From CADEEN01 sp963840805 (GTDB lineage: Bacteria > Pseudomonadota > Gammaproteobacteria > Burkholderiales > Burkholderiaceae_C): a DNA stretch of 64,000 nucleotides. Positions 36,491 to 45,815 of this stretch are shown piece by piece. The DNA is taken from contig CAWJAJ010000002.1 in assembly GCA_963840805.1 (NCBI GenBank), positions 1 to 64,000 on the forward strand, read 5' to 3'. Every line of letters starts with the position of its first letter. Position 1 is the stretch's first letter. The notes under the pieces were generated by a model, which worked only from the letters and a program-made list of their open reading frames with translations, was not told the DNA's origin and searched no databases. The position numbers were made by a program, and so were the translations under genes.

Positions 36491-37903
36491 TTAAAGGCCT
36501 GCCAGTGCCGCGACAGCCTCGTTATATTTGTCAGCGCCTTTCGCCATGTACAGCGTAGTGAAATAGGCGGCAATGGTCGGCGCCGTAGTCGACCAAGTCG
36601 TACCAGACCATTTGTACATGCCGATTCGTGGATAACTTCCAGTGTTCCAGTTATAAGTGTTGAAATCGGTATCCGCTACGGCGCTCACAATCTTTGTGTA
36701 TGGCCCGGTCCCAACCGCCTGCCACACTTCTGTCCTCGGGCTGTGAGAGGCTAGGTAACCTGGGCGGAAGTGAACGATGTATTTTGTCCATACATCCATT
36801 TTTGGATAGGGACCGATCCAGTCTTTCGACGTGCCATCTGTTGTCGTGGCTTGCGTGGACGATCCCCAGGCACGATTAAAAAATGCACGATTCAGTCCGA
36901 TATCGTGATACAGACCTAGGTCGTTTTGCGTGGCGCCGGTGCTTTCACTGTGCACTTGCCAAATAAGCATGTTGTTGTCGGTGCTGCTGGTGCTGACCGG
37001 GTACTCGTCTGATTTTGGACGCACCGCGAAGGCAAACCAATAGTCGTTGCCCGGGAAAAGGTACTGGTTCGAGTCGATCCACAACTTCTCGGATCGAACG
37101 GTTGAATTCGTACTCGCATCGGCACGCACGATTCGGTGCAAGTAAACCTGCCTCCCAGAACCGCCAGGGTCTGCCGCCGGTGCAAGCCTGGTGATCCCGT
37201 CAGCTCCGACAACCGTGTCATTGGCGTTGTACTTCGGACTGCCCGCGCCCGCGATCGCAGTGGGTACTGGGTAGGGCAGGCTGGCGAGCGCAGTGACGGT
37301 CGCTGTACTCGTGGCCGCAGTGGTCGTGGTCGCTGTGGTCGTGGCCGCCGTGGTCGTGGCCGCCGTGGTCGTGGCCGCCGTGGTCGTGGCCGCCGTGGTC
37401 GTGGCCGCCGTGGTCGTGGCCGCCGTGGTCGTGGCCGCCGTGGTCGTGGCCGCCGTGGTCGTGGCCGCAATAGTCCACGAATACGATGCAGCCGGTTTCG
37501 CTAAGTCTATGCCGCTGCCTACGTCGACGTAGTAGTCGACCGTGTGGACCCCGGGGCTAAGGCCGGCCGGTTGGCCCAAGACGAATGGATTGGGACACTC
37601 GATCGGAGTGTAGGAATCAAGCCGGCAACTCACCATGGCAGACTCTGCCGAGTTGTCCAACTGATAGGTGATCGACGCTGTCGCCGACGTTGCTTTTTCA
37701 GACGGCAAGTTCGACAAGGAAAGAGTCGGACCTGACGTGACAGTGGTTGTGACAGCGGTCGTATTTGCACCAGATGTGTCATTCACCAGTGAAGCACCCG
37801 GCGCGGAGCGCCCACCACCACACCCAACCAGGAACAAGGAGCCCGAAAATGCGATGCAGATCGCCACAAACCGGGGAACGTTCACATTACGATAGATAGA
37901 CAT
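36491..37903 (-). CDS. Lipoprotein with a polysaccharide-lyase-like domain, copy 1
   Basis: The signal peptide ends in a lipobox (SGSLFLVGC, Cys about 28). A short domain at about 55-140 follows (TLSLSNLPSEKATS ... CRLDSYTPIECPNP ... HTVDYYVDV). Then comes an AATTT repeat linker at about 145-205. The C-terminal domain of about 260 residues has SEKLWIDSNQYLFPGNDYWF, NNMLIWQVHSESTGA and FHFRPGY-type segments. It resembles bacterial polysaccharide-lyase folds of the heparin-lyase type, but I cannot verify catalytic residues. A membrane-anchored enzyme could trim or release the EPS. From 36493 to 37374 the DNA is the same as 38268-39149. Intact frame. Confidence 0.7.
   Translation of the reverse strand: MSIYRNVNVPRFVAICIAFSGSLFLVGCGGGRSAPGASLVNDTSGANTTAVTTTVTSGPTLSLSNLPSEKATSATASITYQLDNSAESAMVSCRLDSYTPIECPNPFVLGQPAGLSPGVHTVDYYVDVGSGIDLAKPAASYSWTIAATTTAATTTAATTTAATTTAATTTAATTTAATTTAATTTAATTTATTTTAATSTATVTALASLPYPVPTAIAGAGSPKYNANDTVVGADGITRLAPAADPGGSGRQVYLHRIVRADASTNSTVRSEKLWIDSNQYLFPGNDYWFAFAVRPKSDEYPVSTSSTDNNMLIWQVHSESTGATQNDLGLYHDIGLNRAFFNRAWGSSTQATTTDGTSKDWIGPYPKMDVWTKYIVHFRPGYLASHSPRTEVWQAVGTGPYTKIVSAVADTDFNTYNWNTGSYPRIGMYKWSGTTWSTTAPTIAAYFTTLYMAKGADKYNEAVAALAGL
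36493..37374. repeat. 882-bp direct repeat, copy 1
   Basis: This segment appears identical to 38268-39149 (offset 1775) by line-by-line reading of several stretches, and the encoded proteins are identical. It covers the C-terminal domain of the lipoprotein and the start of the repeat linker. Outside it, the two genes differ. Confidence 0.85.
37335..37469. repeat. 15-bp minisatellite in the lipoprotein linker
   Basis: Nine units of GTGGTCGTGGCCGCC (plus-strand form) run head to tail, the last one with a final A. They encode AATTT units on the minus strand. Copy 2 of the gene carries only about two to three units, so the array length varies. Confidence 0.9.
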
Positions 37904-38259
37904 TAGTTTGAGATGCTGAGCCTGCGAAGTGTGTGACCGTATCGAGCCATCAAGCGGTCAGCGATTCCTTCTCTGCCGCAAGTTTGGGAATTATTGAAAG
38001 TCTGGCGTAGCTGCACGTTTGAACATGCAACAAAGATGAGGCTGGTGTCTGGACACAGACGCAACGCTCTCGATGCAGCGGAAGCAGGATGATGTATCCC
38101 AATTTGAGCCCGATCTAGGCTGCTGTGTGTCTGTCGATAGGAATCTCATCTGCATCTCTGTGCAGTGGTTGTCCAGGATACCGGAAGAGCGCCGCTCGCC
38201 TTGACAGCACAACCGGCGCATGGACGCCATCTAATAGCTTGATGCTCCGTCATACTCGC
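37904..38259. other. Intergenic region between the two lipoprotein genes
   Basis: These 356 bases should hold the promoter of copy 1 and the 3' end region of copy 2. No coding frame with family support, RNA gene or clear hairpin was found. Confidence 0.45.
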
Positions 38260-38265
38260 GCGGTA

Positions 38266-39475
38266 TCAAAGGCCTGCCAGTGCCGCGACAGCCTCGTTAT
38301 ATTTGTCAGCGCCTTTCGCCATGTACAGCGTAGTGAAATAGGCGGCAATGGTCGGCGCCGTAGTCGACCAAGTCGTACCAGACCATTTGTACATGCCGAT
38401 TCGTGGATAACTTCCAGTGTTCCAGTTATAAGTGTTGAAATCGGTATCCGCTACGGCGCTCACAATCTTTGTGTATGGCCCGGTCCCAACCGCCTGCCAC
38501 ACTTCTGTCCTCGGGCTGTGAGAGGCTAGGTAACCTGGGCGGAAGTGAACGATGTATTTTGTCCATACATCCATTTTTGGATAGGGACCGATCCAGTCTT
38601 TCGACGTGCCATCTGTTGTCGTGGCTTGCGTGGACGATCCCCAGGCACGATTAAAAAATGCACGATTCAGTCCGATATCGTGATACAGACCTAGGTCGTT
38701 TTGCGTGGCGCCGGTGCTTTCACTGTGCACTTGCCAAATAAGCATGTTGTTGTCGGTGCTGCTGGTGCTGACCGGGTACTCGTCTGATTTTGGACGCACC
38801 GCGAAGGCAAACCAATAGTCGTTGCCCGGGAAAAGGTACTGGTTCGAGTCGATCCACAACTTCTCGGATCGAACGGTTGAATTCGTACTCGCATCGGCAC
38901 GCACGATTCGGTGCAAGTAAACCTGCCTCCCAGAACCGCCAGGGTCTGCCGCCGGTGCAAGCCTGGTGATCCCGTCAGCTCCGACAACCGTGTCATTGGC
39001 GTTGTACTTCGGACTGCCCGCGCCCGCGATCGCAGTGGGTACTGGGTAGGGCAGGCTGGCGAGCGCAGTGACGGTCGCTGTACTCGTGGCCGCAGTGGTC
39101 GTGGTCGCTGTGGTCGTGGCCGCCGTGGTCGTGGCCGCCGTGGTCGTGGTCGCTGTACTCGTGGTCGCTGTGGTCGTCGCAGCAACAATGCTCCACGAGT
39201 ACGACGCATCGGGCTGCGTAACGTCTAAAGCCACACCAGTGTACTTGTAGTAGTCCACCGTGTGCTGACCCGTAGCAAGCGGATCCGTCTTGCCGAGATC
39301 GAAGGATTTGGGCACGGCACTGGCGCGTATGTATCGAGCCTGCAGTAGACAGTGTAGGAAGCATCCCCTGAGTAGCCAATGGACGCATTCGTCTGTGTCG
39401 TCCCGTCGGCGGGAAGGTTGGACAATGTGATCGGCGCGACGGCCGTCGTGGTTGACATGGTTGTCGTGGCCATGT
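38266..39475 (-). pseudogene. Lipoprotein with a polysaccharide-lyase-like domain, copy 2 (broken 5' end)
   Basis: The C-terminal domain is identical to copy 1 and ends at a TGA in place of TAA. The linker is shorter and changed (TTTATTSTATTTTAATTT type). The N-terminal domain is homologous but diverged: ITLSNLPADGTTQTNAS, YCRLDTYAPVPCPN, then, after a frame jump near 39305, SFDLGKTDPLATGQHTVDYY. No signal peptide or start codon can be joined to it in a clean way. A TAG lies just upstream (about 39484) and another frame upstream continues with DAAVADAATGMLEDAAK. The gene may be broken or badly read at its 5' end. Confidence 0.6.
38268..39149. repeat. 882-bp direct repeat, copy 2
   Basis: This is the partner of 36493-37374. 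Because the N-terminal domains on each side are only distantly similar, the identity here points to gene conversion or very recent domain exchange, not to a simple whole-gene duplication. Confidence 0.85.
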
Positions 39476-39813
39476 TGTAGTCGTCTAGAGCACAGGATCC
39501 GTCGTCGAGCTTGTCGTAGCGGTGTCCGTCTTAAGGGTTCTCGTTGGACGCTTCGCCGCATCTTCAAGCATTCCGGTTGCCGCATCAGCGACCGCCGCAG
39601 CGTCGACGCTTGCGGAGATGCCGCCGCGCAGGCCGCGTCAGAGCTGATGCAAACCGACTGCGACAATGGAACGGGAAATGTCGTCGGTTCCCGAGGGGAC
39701 CCCAGACAAGCGCAGTGATAAACGGACGACAGCACAGGGTTCACGTACTGTCGATTGCGATTCGGCGGATTGTTCAGCCGCTTGAGGGGTCGCCCGTTAG
39801 CAGGTTGCTCCAC

Positions 39814-40301
39814 CGGTAAACGGATACATGCGGCTCGCTCACACGACCCCTCGATATAGGGGCCCCTCGTCTGTTACAGGGTTGCGGAACGTATGCCGCA
39901 GGAGTGGGTGGTCGATGAACGACACAACCAGGACAATCGATCGCGGTAAGACACACGCTGACGTCCTGCGCGGTCCGCTCCGAGCCATGCCGGTGGATCC
40001 CAGAGCCGTTTCGCGTGATGCTGATTCAGCAAGTGGGCCCATGGATACACAATTGCTGAATGGCTGCAACCGTTACAGCCCGTTTACGCTGGCGGCATCA
40101 GGCGAATGAAGATGTTCCGGATTGCCAAGAAGGCCGCGTGGTTTACGCTTGGGCACCATGCCAACTCTCGATGGCTTGTGCTACGGACCTTCCTGCTCCG
40201 GGCGCCGCCGCCGCGGCCCGGCACCACCATGAAGAATGCCGCCGCGGTGAGATCACTTGCGCGTGCCGAGTGGCTGAATCGCTGGCCTACCCATCTGCCG
40301 C
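39814..40301. other. Region without a confident gene
   Basis: About 490 bases between the lipoprotein copy 2 and gtrA. Short plus-strand frames exist (for example 40106 onward, starting MKMFRIAKKAAWFTLG), and one frame ends in a TGA that overlaps the gtrA ATG (40302-40305). None has a family match or a good ribosome-binding site. It may hold the gtrA promoter or the end of a broken gene. Confidence 0.35.
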
Positions 40302-40706
40302 ATGACCCGCACCCATCTCCAGTTCCTTGGCTACGCCTGCGTGGGAGCGATCGGCACAGCCGTGCAATATGCGTTGCTGGTGATGGGTGTAAGCCTATTT
40401 GGCGTCGCACCGGTGATCGCTTCGTCGGTTGGGGCGGTGGTCGGCGCCATCACCAACTACGTGTTGAATTACCGCTTCACTTTCCGCAGCAGCAAAGCAC
40501 ACTCAGCGGCACTGGCAAAATTCTTTGTCGTCGCCCTTGTAGGGCTTGTCATCAATGGCGCGGTCGTCGACGCCACGATGCGCTTCTTTGGCGCCCACTA
40601 TTTGGTAGCGCAAGTGGTCGGCAACGGCAGCAGTCCTGCTCAGCGGCTTCGTCGCGAACCGCCTATGGACATTCAAGGAAGAACGCATGTACGAACATCA
40701 ACATGA
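40302..40706 (+). CDS. gtrA: GtrA-like membrane protein (frameshift near the end)
   Basis: GtrA proteins are small four-helix membrane proteins thought to flip or present undecaprenyl-phosphate-glucose together with a GtrB-type transferase. Visible segments are FLGYACVGAIGTAVQYALL, VASSVGAVVGAITNYVLNYRFTF, KFFVVALVGLVINGAVV, and YLVAQVV. One extra base near 40620 shifts the frame; in the other frame the family end LLSGFVANRLWTFKE follows. The listed stop is that of the shifted frame. The GT2 gene (GtrB-like) follows, the normal partner order. Confidence 0.83.
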   Translation: MTRTHLQFLGYACVGAIGTAVQYALLVMGVSLFGVAPVIASSVGAVVGAITNYVLNYRFTFRSSKAHSAALAKFFVVALVGLVINGAVVDATMRFFGAHYLVAQVVGNGSSPAQRLRREPPMDIQGRTHVRTST

Positions 40707-40727
40707 GCCAATGAACTGCCGTCCAGC

Positions 40728-41888
40728 GTGTCAACGGAAGGCCGCTACTCGCTCGCGGTCGTCGTGCCGGCCTACAACGAAGAGGAAGTTCTCCCTGAGT
40801 TTCACCGTCGGCTTTGCGCGGTGTTCGCGCCTTGCCGGCCGACTGCGAGGTGGTCTATGTCAATGACGGTAGCCGTGACCGGACGCTTAAGGTGATGCGC
40901 TCGATGCGCGCTCACGACGAGCGCGTGTCCATCGTCGACATGAGTCGCAACTACGGCAAGGAGACCGCCTTGACGGCCGGCCTCGACCACGCCGGCGGCG
41001 ATGCCGTGGTCGTGATCGACGCGGACCTGCAGGATCCGCCGGAACTCATTCCGGAACTCATCGCGCAATGGCAGGCGGGCTTCGACGTTGTATATGCGAA
41101 GCGGACGGCACGCGAGGGCGAGAGCGGGCTCAAGAAGGCCACCGCCTCAGCCTTCTATAGCGTGATCCGCCGCGTCTCACGGGTCGAGATCCCGGCGGAC
41201 ACTGGGGACTTCCGGCTCCTCAGCCGGCGCGCCGTCAAGGCGCTCAAGCAGCTGCGTGAACACCACCGTTTCATGAAGGGGCTGTTTGCCTGGATCGGTT
41301 TCCCGCAAAAGGCCGTGCCTTACGGCGCGACCCGCGTTCGCCGGGGAAACGAAATGGAATTACTGGAAGCTCTGGAACTTCGCCCTCGAGGGCATCACGT
41401 CGTTCACGATCGCGCCGCTCAAGATCGCGACCTACGTCGGCATCCTGGTGGCGCTCGTTTCGTTCGTCTTTGCGGCCTGGATCATCTACAAGACCATCGC
41501 CTTCGGCGATCCTGTACGAGGCTACCCATCGCTGATGGTTGTCGTGCTGTTCCTGGGCGGTGTGCAATTGCTATCCATCGGTGTGATGGGCGAATACTTG
41601 GGTAGGCTCTTCGACCAGTCCAAGGGCCGGCCGCTGTATTTCGTCAATGCCTACCAGCGCGCGGCTTCAGCGACTAGCACTGGCACTGGCACTGGCACTG
41701 GCACTGGCACCGGCACGGGCACGGGCGCCGGGCACCGACACAACAATACCTGCGGCCGCTGGTTCCAGTGCGGGCGCGTGGTGTTCCAAAGAATTAGGCG
41801 CCACTCCACGCTTGACGAGCAGCCTACACGCGTGCGCGTTCTGTCAGGGAATCGAAGGCCCAGCCCACAGGTTCTGGTGTCTGCATAA
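40728..41888 (+). CDS. GtrB-like undecaprenyl-phosphate sugar transferase, GT2 (two frameshifts)
   Basis: This is a DPM1/GtrB-type family 2 transferase that moves a sugar from a nucleotide donor to a polyprenyl phosphate. From GTG 40728 the start is SLAVVVPAYNEEEVLPEF. After a frame jump near 40834 it reads VVYVNDGSRDRTL, then VVVIDADLQDPPELI (DxD-type metal site), DTGDFRLLSRRAV and HHRFMKGLFAWIGF. After a second jump near 41335 come ALEGITSFTIAPLKIATYVG and two C-terminal membrane segments (ILVALVSFVFAAWIIYK, LMVVVLFLGGVQLLSIGVMG). A Thr-Gly repeat and a basic tail follow. With gtrA it forms a sugar-modification pair. Confidence 0.82.
41677..41724 (+). repeat. Hexanucleotide repeat in the GT2 3' end
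   Basis: Eight GCACTG-like units (five exact, then GCACCG and GCACGG variants) encode a Thr-Gly run. As the unit is 6 bp, length changes keep the frame. Confidence 0.85.
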
Positions 41889-41941
41889 GCGGGCGCTGAG
41901 TGCTGGTCACGTAGCGCTTGAACACAGGGAGGAACGCCACG

Positions 41942-43789
41942 ATGTGCGGAATTGCAGGCATCGCATATGCCTACGGTCAGCTGATGGACGCCTCGGGAAC
42001 ACTGAGTCATTTGCGCCATCGCGGCCCCGACGGGTCTGGCGAAACCACCATCAGCTTTGGCAGCCGCAATGTGTGGCTTGGGCATACTCGGACTCGCCAT
42101 CCAGGATCTCACAGAGGCTGGCGCGCAACCCATGAAAAGTTCTGACGGCCGATGGGTCTTGACGTTTAACGGAGAGATCTACAACCACCTCGATATCCGA
42201 CGGAACTTACAAAGAACGTGGCGCGGTAATTAGGATACGGAGACTCTCATTGAAGCAATCAGCGAGTGGGGCGTGGAGCGAACGGTTAAGAGACTCAACG
42301 GCATCTTTGCCTTTGCGGCGCTCGATCGACTCGAGCAAAGGATCTATCTCGCGCGCGATCCGTTCGGAATCAAGCCCGTCTATTACACGAACGAAGGCGG
42401 TGGTCTGAAATTCGCCTCCGAGATTCGAGGGTTGCGCAGTTTGAGTGGCCAGCAATATGCGATTGATCATCAATCTTTGCAGACATTCCTCAGCCTTAGG
42501 TTCGTCCCATCACCGTACACCTTGCTTGCTGGCCTGATGCGGTTGGCACCTGGGCACATCCTCACCTTTGACATATCGACGGACGAACAGTCAATCGGTT
42601 GCTACGTTACCCCGACTACATCGACATTCTCCGGTGATCTTGATGAGGCGACGGCCCAGTATCAATCACACGTTTTTGCCGCCGTGAAGCGACAACTAAT
42701 GTCGGATGTACCAGTTGGGGTCCTTCTGTCTGGCGGAATCGATTCGGCTCTCGTCGCCGCCATGGCAGTTGAATCGGGCGTCAAAGCACCTTGTTTTACT
42801 GTCGGTTATGCGGATTCGACAACCGCGTGCGAAATCGACGATGCCGCCCACACCGCGAGGGTTCTAGGATTACCGCATCACGTGGTTCGCATTGATCATG
42901 AGGCCCTTTGGCAGGCGCTTGAATCTGCAATACGTGCAACGGAAGAGCCATTGGTCACAACATCCGTGTTGCCGATGTGGCACCTGTGTCGGTTAGCGCG
43001 GCAAGATGTGACGGTTGTCCTGACCGGCCAGGGCAGCGATGAACTCCTGGGCGGTTACCGTCGCTACCAAGGCGAACTATGGAGAGAGATTCCATTCTTC
43101 AGGCACCTCGTTCACGCGGCGGGGCCGCTTCTTGATCGCATGGCGAGGCTGCCCGACTCCATTGAGCGCAGTTCGAGATCGGCACTAATCGACAGTATTG
43201 TCGATCGATTTGAAAGTGAATATGCCGTGTTCTCGTCGCGCACGCGCCAGGAACTGATCGGCCGACCGGAAGCGGGTCGCGCAAGCGCGTCAATTCAGCA
43301 CTGGTTGGATTGGTCGGCCGGGGAAGAGCTCTCACTCCCGTCGAGAAGATGATGTGCATAGACGTGCGGCTTGGGCTTGCCGATGACCTCCTCTTGTATG
43401 GTGACAAAGTGAGCATGGCACACAGTCTCGAAGCGCGCGTACCGCTGCTCGACACTGAACTGGTCGGCTTCGTTGAGTCACTTCCCCGCGAATTCAAACT
43501 CAGGCTAAACAGAACGAAGATCGTTCACAAGCGGATGGCCAGCAAGTACCTGCCGAGTGCAATCGTCCACCGTCCAAAGAAGGGATTTCAAGTTCCATTC
43601 GGAGAGATGATTCGGACGACCTGGCGTGACCGTTGCGCCGATCGACTTCTTTCCTCCAAAGCGATGGAGCATTTCGGAATCAGCGATTCCGCTGTACGGC
43701 GTTTATGGGACGAACATCAACGTGGTTTCCGCGATCGGTCGCGCCAAATCTTTGCCTTGCTCGGCTTGTGTGTCTGGGCGAGCCTTTGA
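41942..43789 (+). CDS. Asparagine-synthetase-like amidotransferase, copy 2 (in-frame TAG and two frameshifts)
   Basis: The class II amidotransferase start (MCGIAGIAYAYG, LRHRGPDG) is followed by a frame jump near 42080, then LAIQDLTEAGAQPM and LTFNGEIYNHLDI. At 42231-42233 a TAG stands where the family has Ser (RGN-stop-DTETLIEAI); one base change from TCG would explain it. Then come VLLSGGIDSALVAAM (PP-loop), LTGQGSDELLGGYRRY and, after a third break near 43345, DDLLLYGDKVSMAHSLEARVPLLDTELV and HRPKKGFQVP. The C-terminus is intact. Either it is a recent pseudogene or the breaks are read errors. It follows gtrA and the GT2 gene. Confidence 0.8.
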
Positions 43790-43805
43790 CCTGCTCTCCT
43801 CCGTC

Positions 43806-45470
43806 TCAATTGTCTCGACCATCGGATGCCTCAGTGAGACCTGAGCGTCGATTCGCGGGCGGATCATTGTCACTATCATCAGGCCCAACATCACTGATTT
43901 CTGCGACTGCCCGCACTGGCAACCTCGGAAATCGGAAAGTCGGAAATGCAGCAAAAGGGTACTCAATGATGTAGTGCAGTACGGGGGAATCAAGAAGCGT
44001 CGGAAAATACTGCGTGCCGCTCATTTGTCTTTCATAGCCGAAGGCAGTCAGCAACGTCGGAAATATTTGGTTATGACTTGTCCTGTTGCGATATAGAATA
44101 CTCGCATTTTCTAGCTCCGAATGCCAATAGGGATTTCCCGTGAATGCCAACAGTGGCACAGAGTACTCTCCACGTCGTGATTCTCTATTGCAGTGCGAAG
44201 GTGCACTGCCGTCCAAGCGCTGCCCATGATCGGATGTGTATATTATCAGAACCTTCCTCATGTCGACGCCATCAACCACAGCATCAAAGAAACCGTGGGT
44301 ACTATATATGATGGCCGCAGCGTAGCTCTGCGAACGGGTCTTAATATTATAATCCCACGCTGATGGATAATTATATTCGTAGGCGTAGTGAGCTCCACGC
44401 TTGTTTACATAAATGAATTCCCGTGTGCTGCGCCGTAGTATGGCATTGATTCGCTTCGATAAATTCTTGTCGGTGTACATGCCGGCCGAAGATGGCTCGA
44501 AATTGTCAATATCAGACCGCTCATCCTTTCCGATGAAGTTCTGCGGAGCATTGCTCGCTTGACCGTCCAGGAGATTTGTGCGATAGCCCGCTTTCTTCGC
44601 ATACTTCCAAATCTTCGGATGCTCCCGAGGATCGGCACTGGCTGGAGAGGCAAGATCCATTGAAAAACCCCATCTCAACATAGCATTAGTTGCTGCGCTA
44701 CATCCGGAGGCCGAGATTGCTTCGCCAAAATTCACAGCATTGAGTCTTATCGCTTCATCTTCCAAAATTGCAGAAAAATAATCATGCCTTATACTCTCGT
44801 CGACGATAAGTACTACTTTCTCAAACTGCGACACATCTGTCGGTGTAGCCGCAACTTGTCTGCCCTTGGGTTCTGGAATTGTCAACCCGGCAATCGCGAA
44901 TGTTAATATTATTGATTCACTTGGTTGACGTCCAGAAAATCCACCTAGAAATAGCAATGAATTCCAGAAAACCAACAAGACAACTCCTGTGATAGCGAGA
45001 AACCTCGACATTCGCTTTCTGATAAGTTTTTGTACTGTTGGAGCTAAAAGCCCGACGGCAATACCTATTGTTAAGATACCGGCTATGATCCACGCACACG
45101 CTATTATAATATCAGTTGTGTAGCTCTTGATAATATTGCCGGCTTGCCCAGTCTCCTCTAGAAGCCATAACGAGCTCTCGAAGGTGAGGCGCGATCCAGC
45201 AATTCTTTGATAAACGACATCAGTGATTGCCGATCCTGAAAAGCCAATTGCAAGAATGGCTCTTGGCAAGCCACCTAGCAGTGTAATATTAAGTATGAAT
45301 AGACCAAAAGAAATCGAGAAGAGGATGGAGTGATTAAATAACTGTCGCCATGATCTGGTATCAATCGCTTGGAGTGTGTCCGGAATAAGATAATGATTTA
45401 TCAGGCAGTACCCGGATATGAGCAATGCAAATGAGATCGTCAGTCTGCTTGGGGGCAAGATTATTTTCAT
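43806..45470 (-). CDS. Sulfatase-fold membrane phosphotransferase (EptA/PEtN-transferase-like)
   Basis: This 554-aa protein has five N-terminal membrane segments (SFALLISGYCLINHYLIP, SILFSISFGLFILNITLL, AILAIGFSGSAITDVV, IIIACAWIIAGILTIGIAVGLL, FLAITGVVLLVFWNSLLFLG). An alkaline-phosphatase-superfamily domain follows: VVLIVDESIRHDYF, ISASGCSAATNAML (nucleophile Ser or Thr region), GAHYAYEYNYP, and IIYTSDHGQRLDGS. This resembles lipid A or sugar phosphoethanolamine transferases. The base composition is visibly more AT-rich than its neighbours, a sign of recent transfer. It converges with asnB copy 2 (17 bases between stops). Substrate could be the EPS sugar. Confidence 0.8.
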   Translation of the reverse strand: MKIILPPSRLTISFALLISGYCLINHYLIPDTLQAIDTRSWRQLFNHSILFSISFGLFILNITLLGGLPRAILAIGFSGSAITDVVYQRIAGSRLTFESSLWLLEETGQAGNIIKSYTTDIIIACAWIIAGILTIGIAVGLLAPTVQKLIRKRMSRFLAITGVVLLVFWNSLLFLGGFSGRQPSESIILTFAIAGLTIPEPKGRQVAATPTDVSQFEKVVLIVDESIRHDYFSAILEDEAIRLNAVNFGEAISASGCSAATNAMLRWGFSMDLASPASADPREHPKIWKYAKKAGYRTNLLDGQASNAPQNFIGKDERSDIDNFEPSSAGMYTDKNLSKRINAILRRSTREFIYVNKRGAHYAYEYNYPSAWDYNIKTRSQSYAAAIIYSTHGFFDAVVDGVDMRKVLIIYTSDHGQRLDGSAPSHCNRESRRGEYSVPLLAFTGNPYWHSELENASILYRNRTSHNQIFPTLLTAFGYERQMSGTQYFPTLLDSPVLHYIIEYPFAAFPTFRFPRLPVRAVAEISDVGPDDSDNDPPANRRSGLTEASDGRDN

Positions 45471-45815
45471 CGAAAAGCGCCAAATATTGATGGTGGCCTC
45501 TAGCTTGATCGACTCTCGGTGGAGCTAAGCGCCAGCAGCCGCACCTCACGCTTCGGTGCGGGTTTGCCCATATTCACAATGGTCCATACTCTCTCGTTCG
45601 CGCGGTTGGCCGATGCGCCAGTCTTCAGACCTCGTAGCGCTCAAGTGGGCCAGGCTACGATGAATGCGTGTCAGTCGCGGAACAATAATCGATGACGCCG
45701 CCCATCGGCCGGCCCGGTGTCGAGAAGCGATTGTCGTATCGGGGGCAAACTCTCAGGGCCCTTGATTGCGGGGAGATCGTCAACTGAGCCGAGCTCACCG
45801 CGAGGTGACTGGACG
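45471..45815. other. Intergenic region with a small hairpin
   Basis: These 345 bases lie between the GT4 gene end and the start of the sulfatase-fold gene, both on the minus strand. A 7-bp inverted repeat (CCGCACC and its complement, 45539-45561) could be the GT4 terminator. No gene was found. Confidence 0.4.

Noticed and set aside
37335..37469. CRISPR-like array
   Set aside because: Units are 15 bp head to tail with no spacers and lie inside a coding frame.
37218..37478. A His-Asp-Gly repeat protein (HDHGGHDHGG type) possibly binding metal
   Set aside because: It is the out-of-frame reading of the 15-bp repeat in the lipoprotein linker and has no start site or family.
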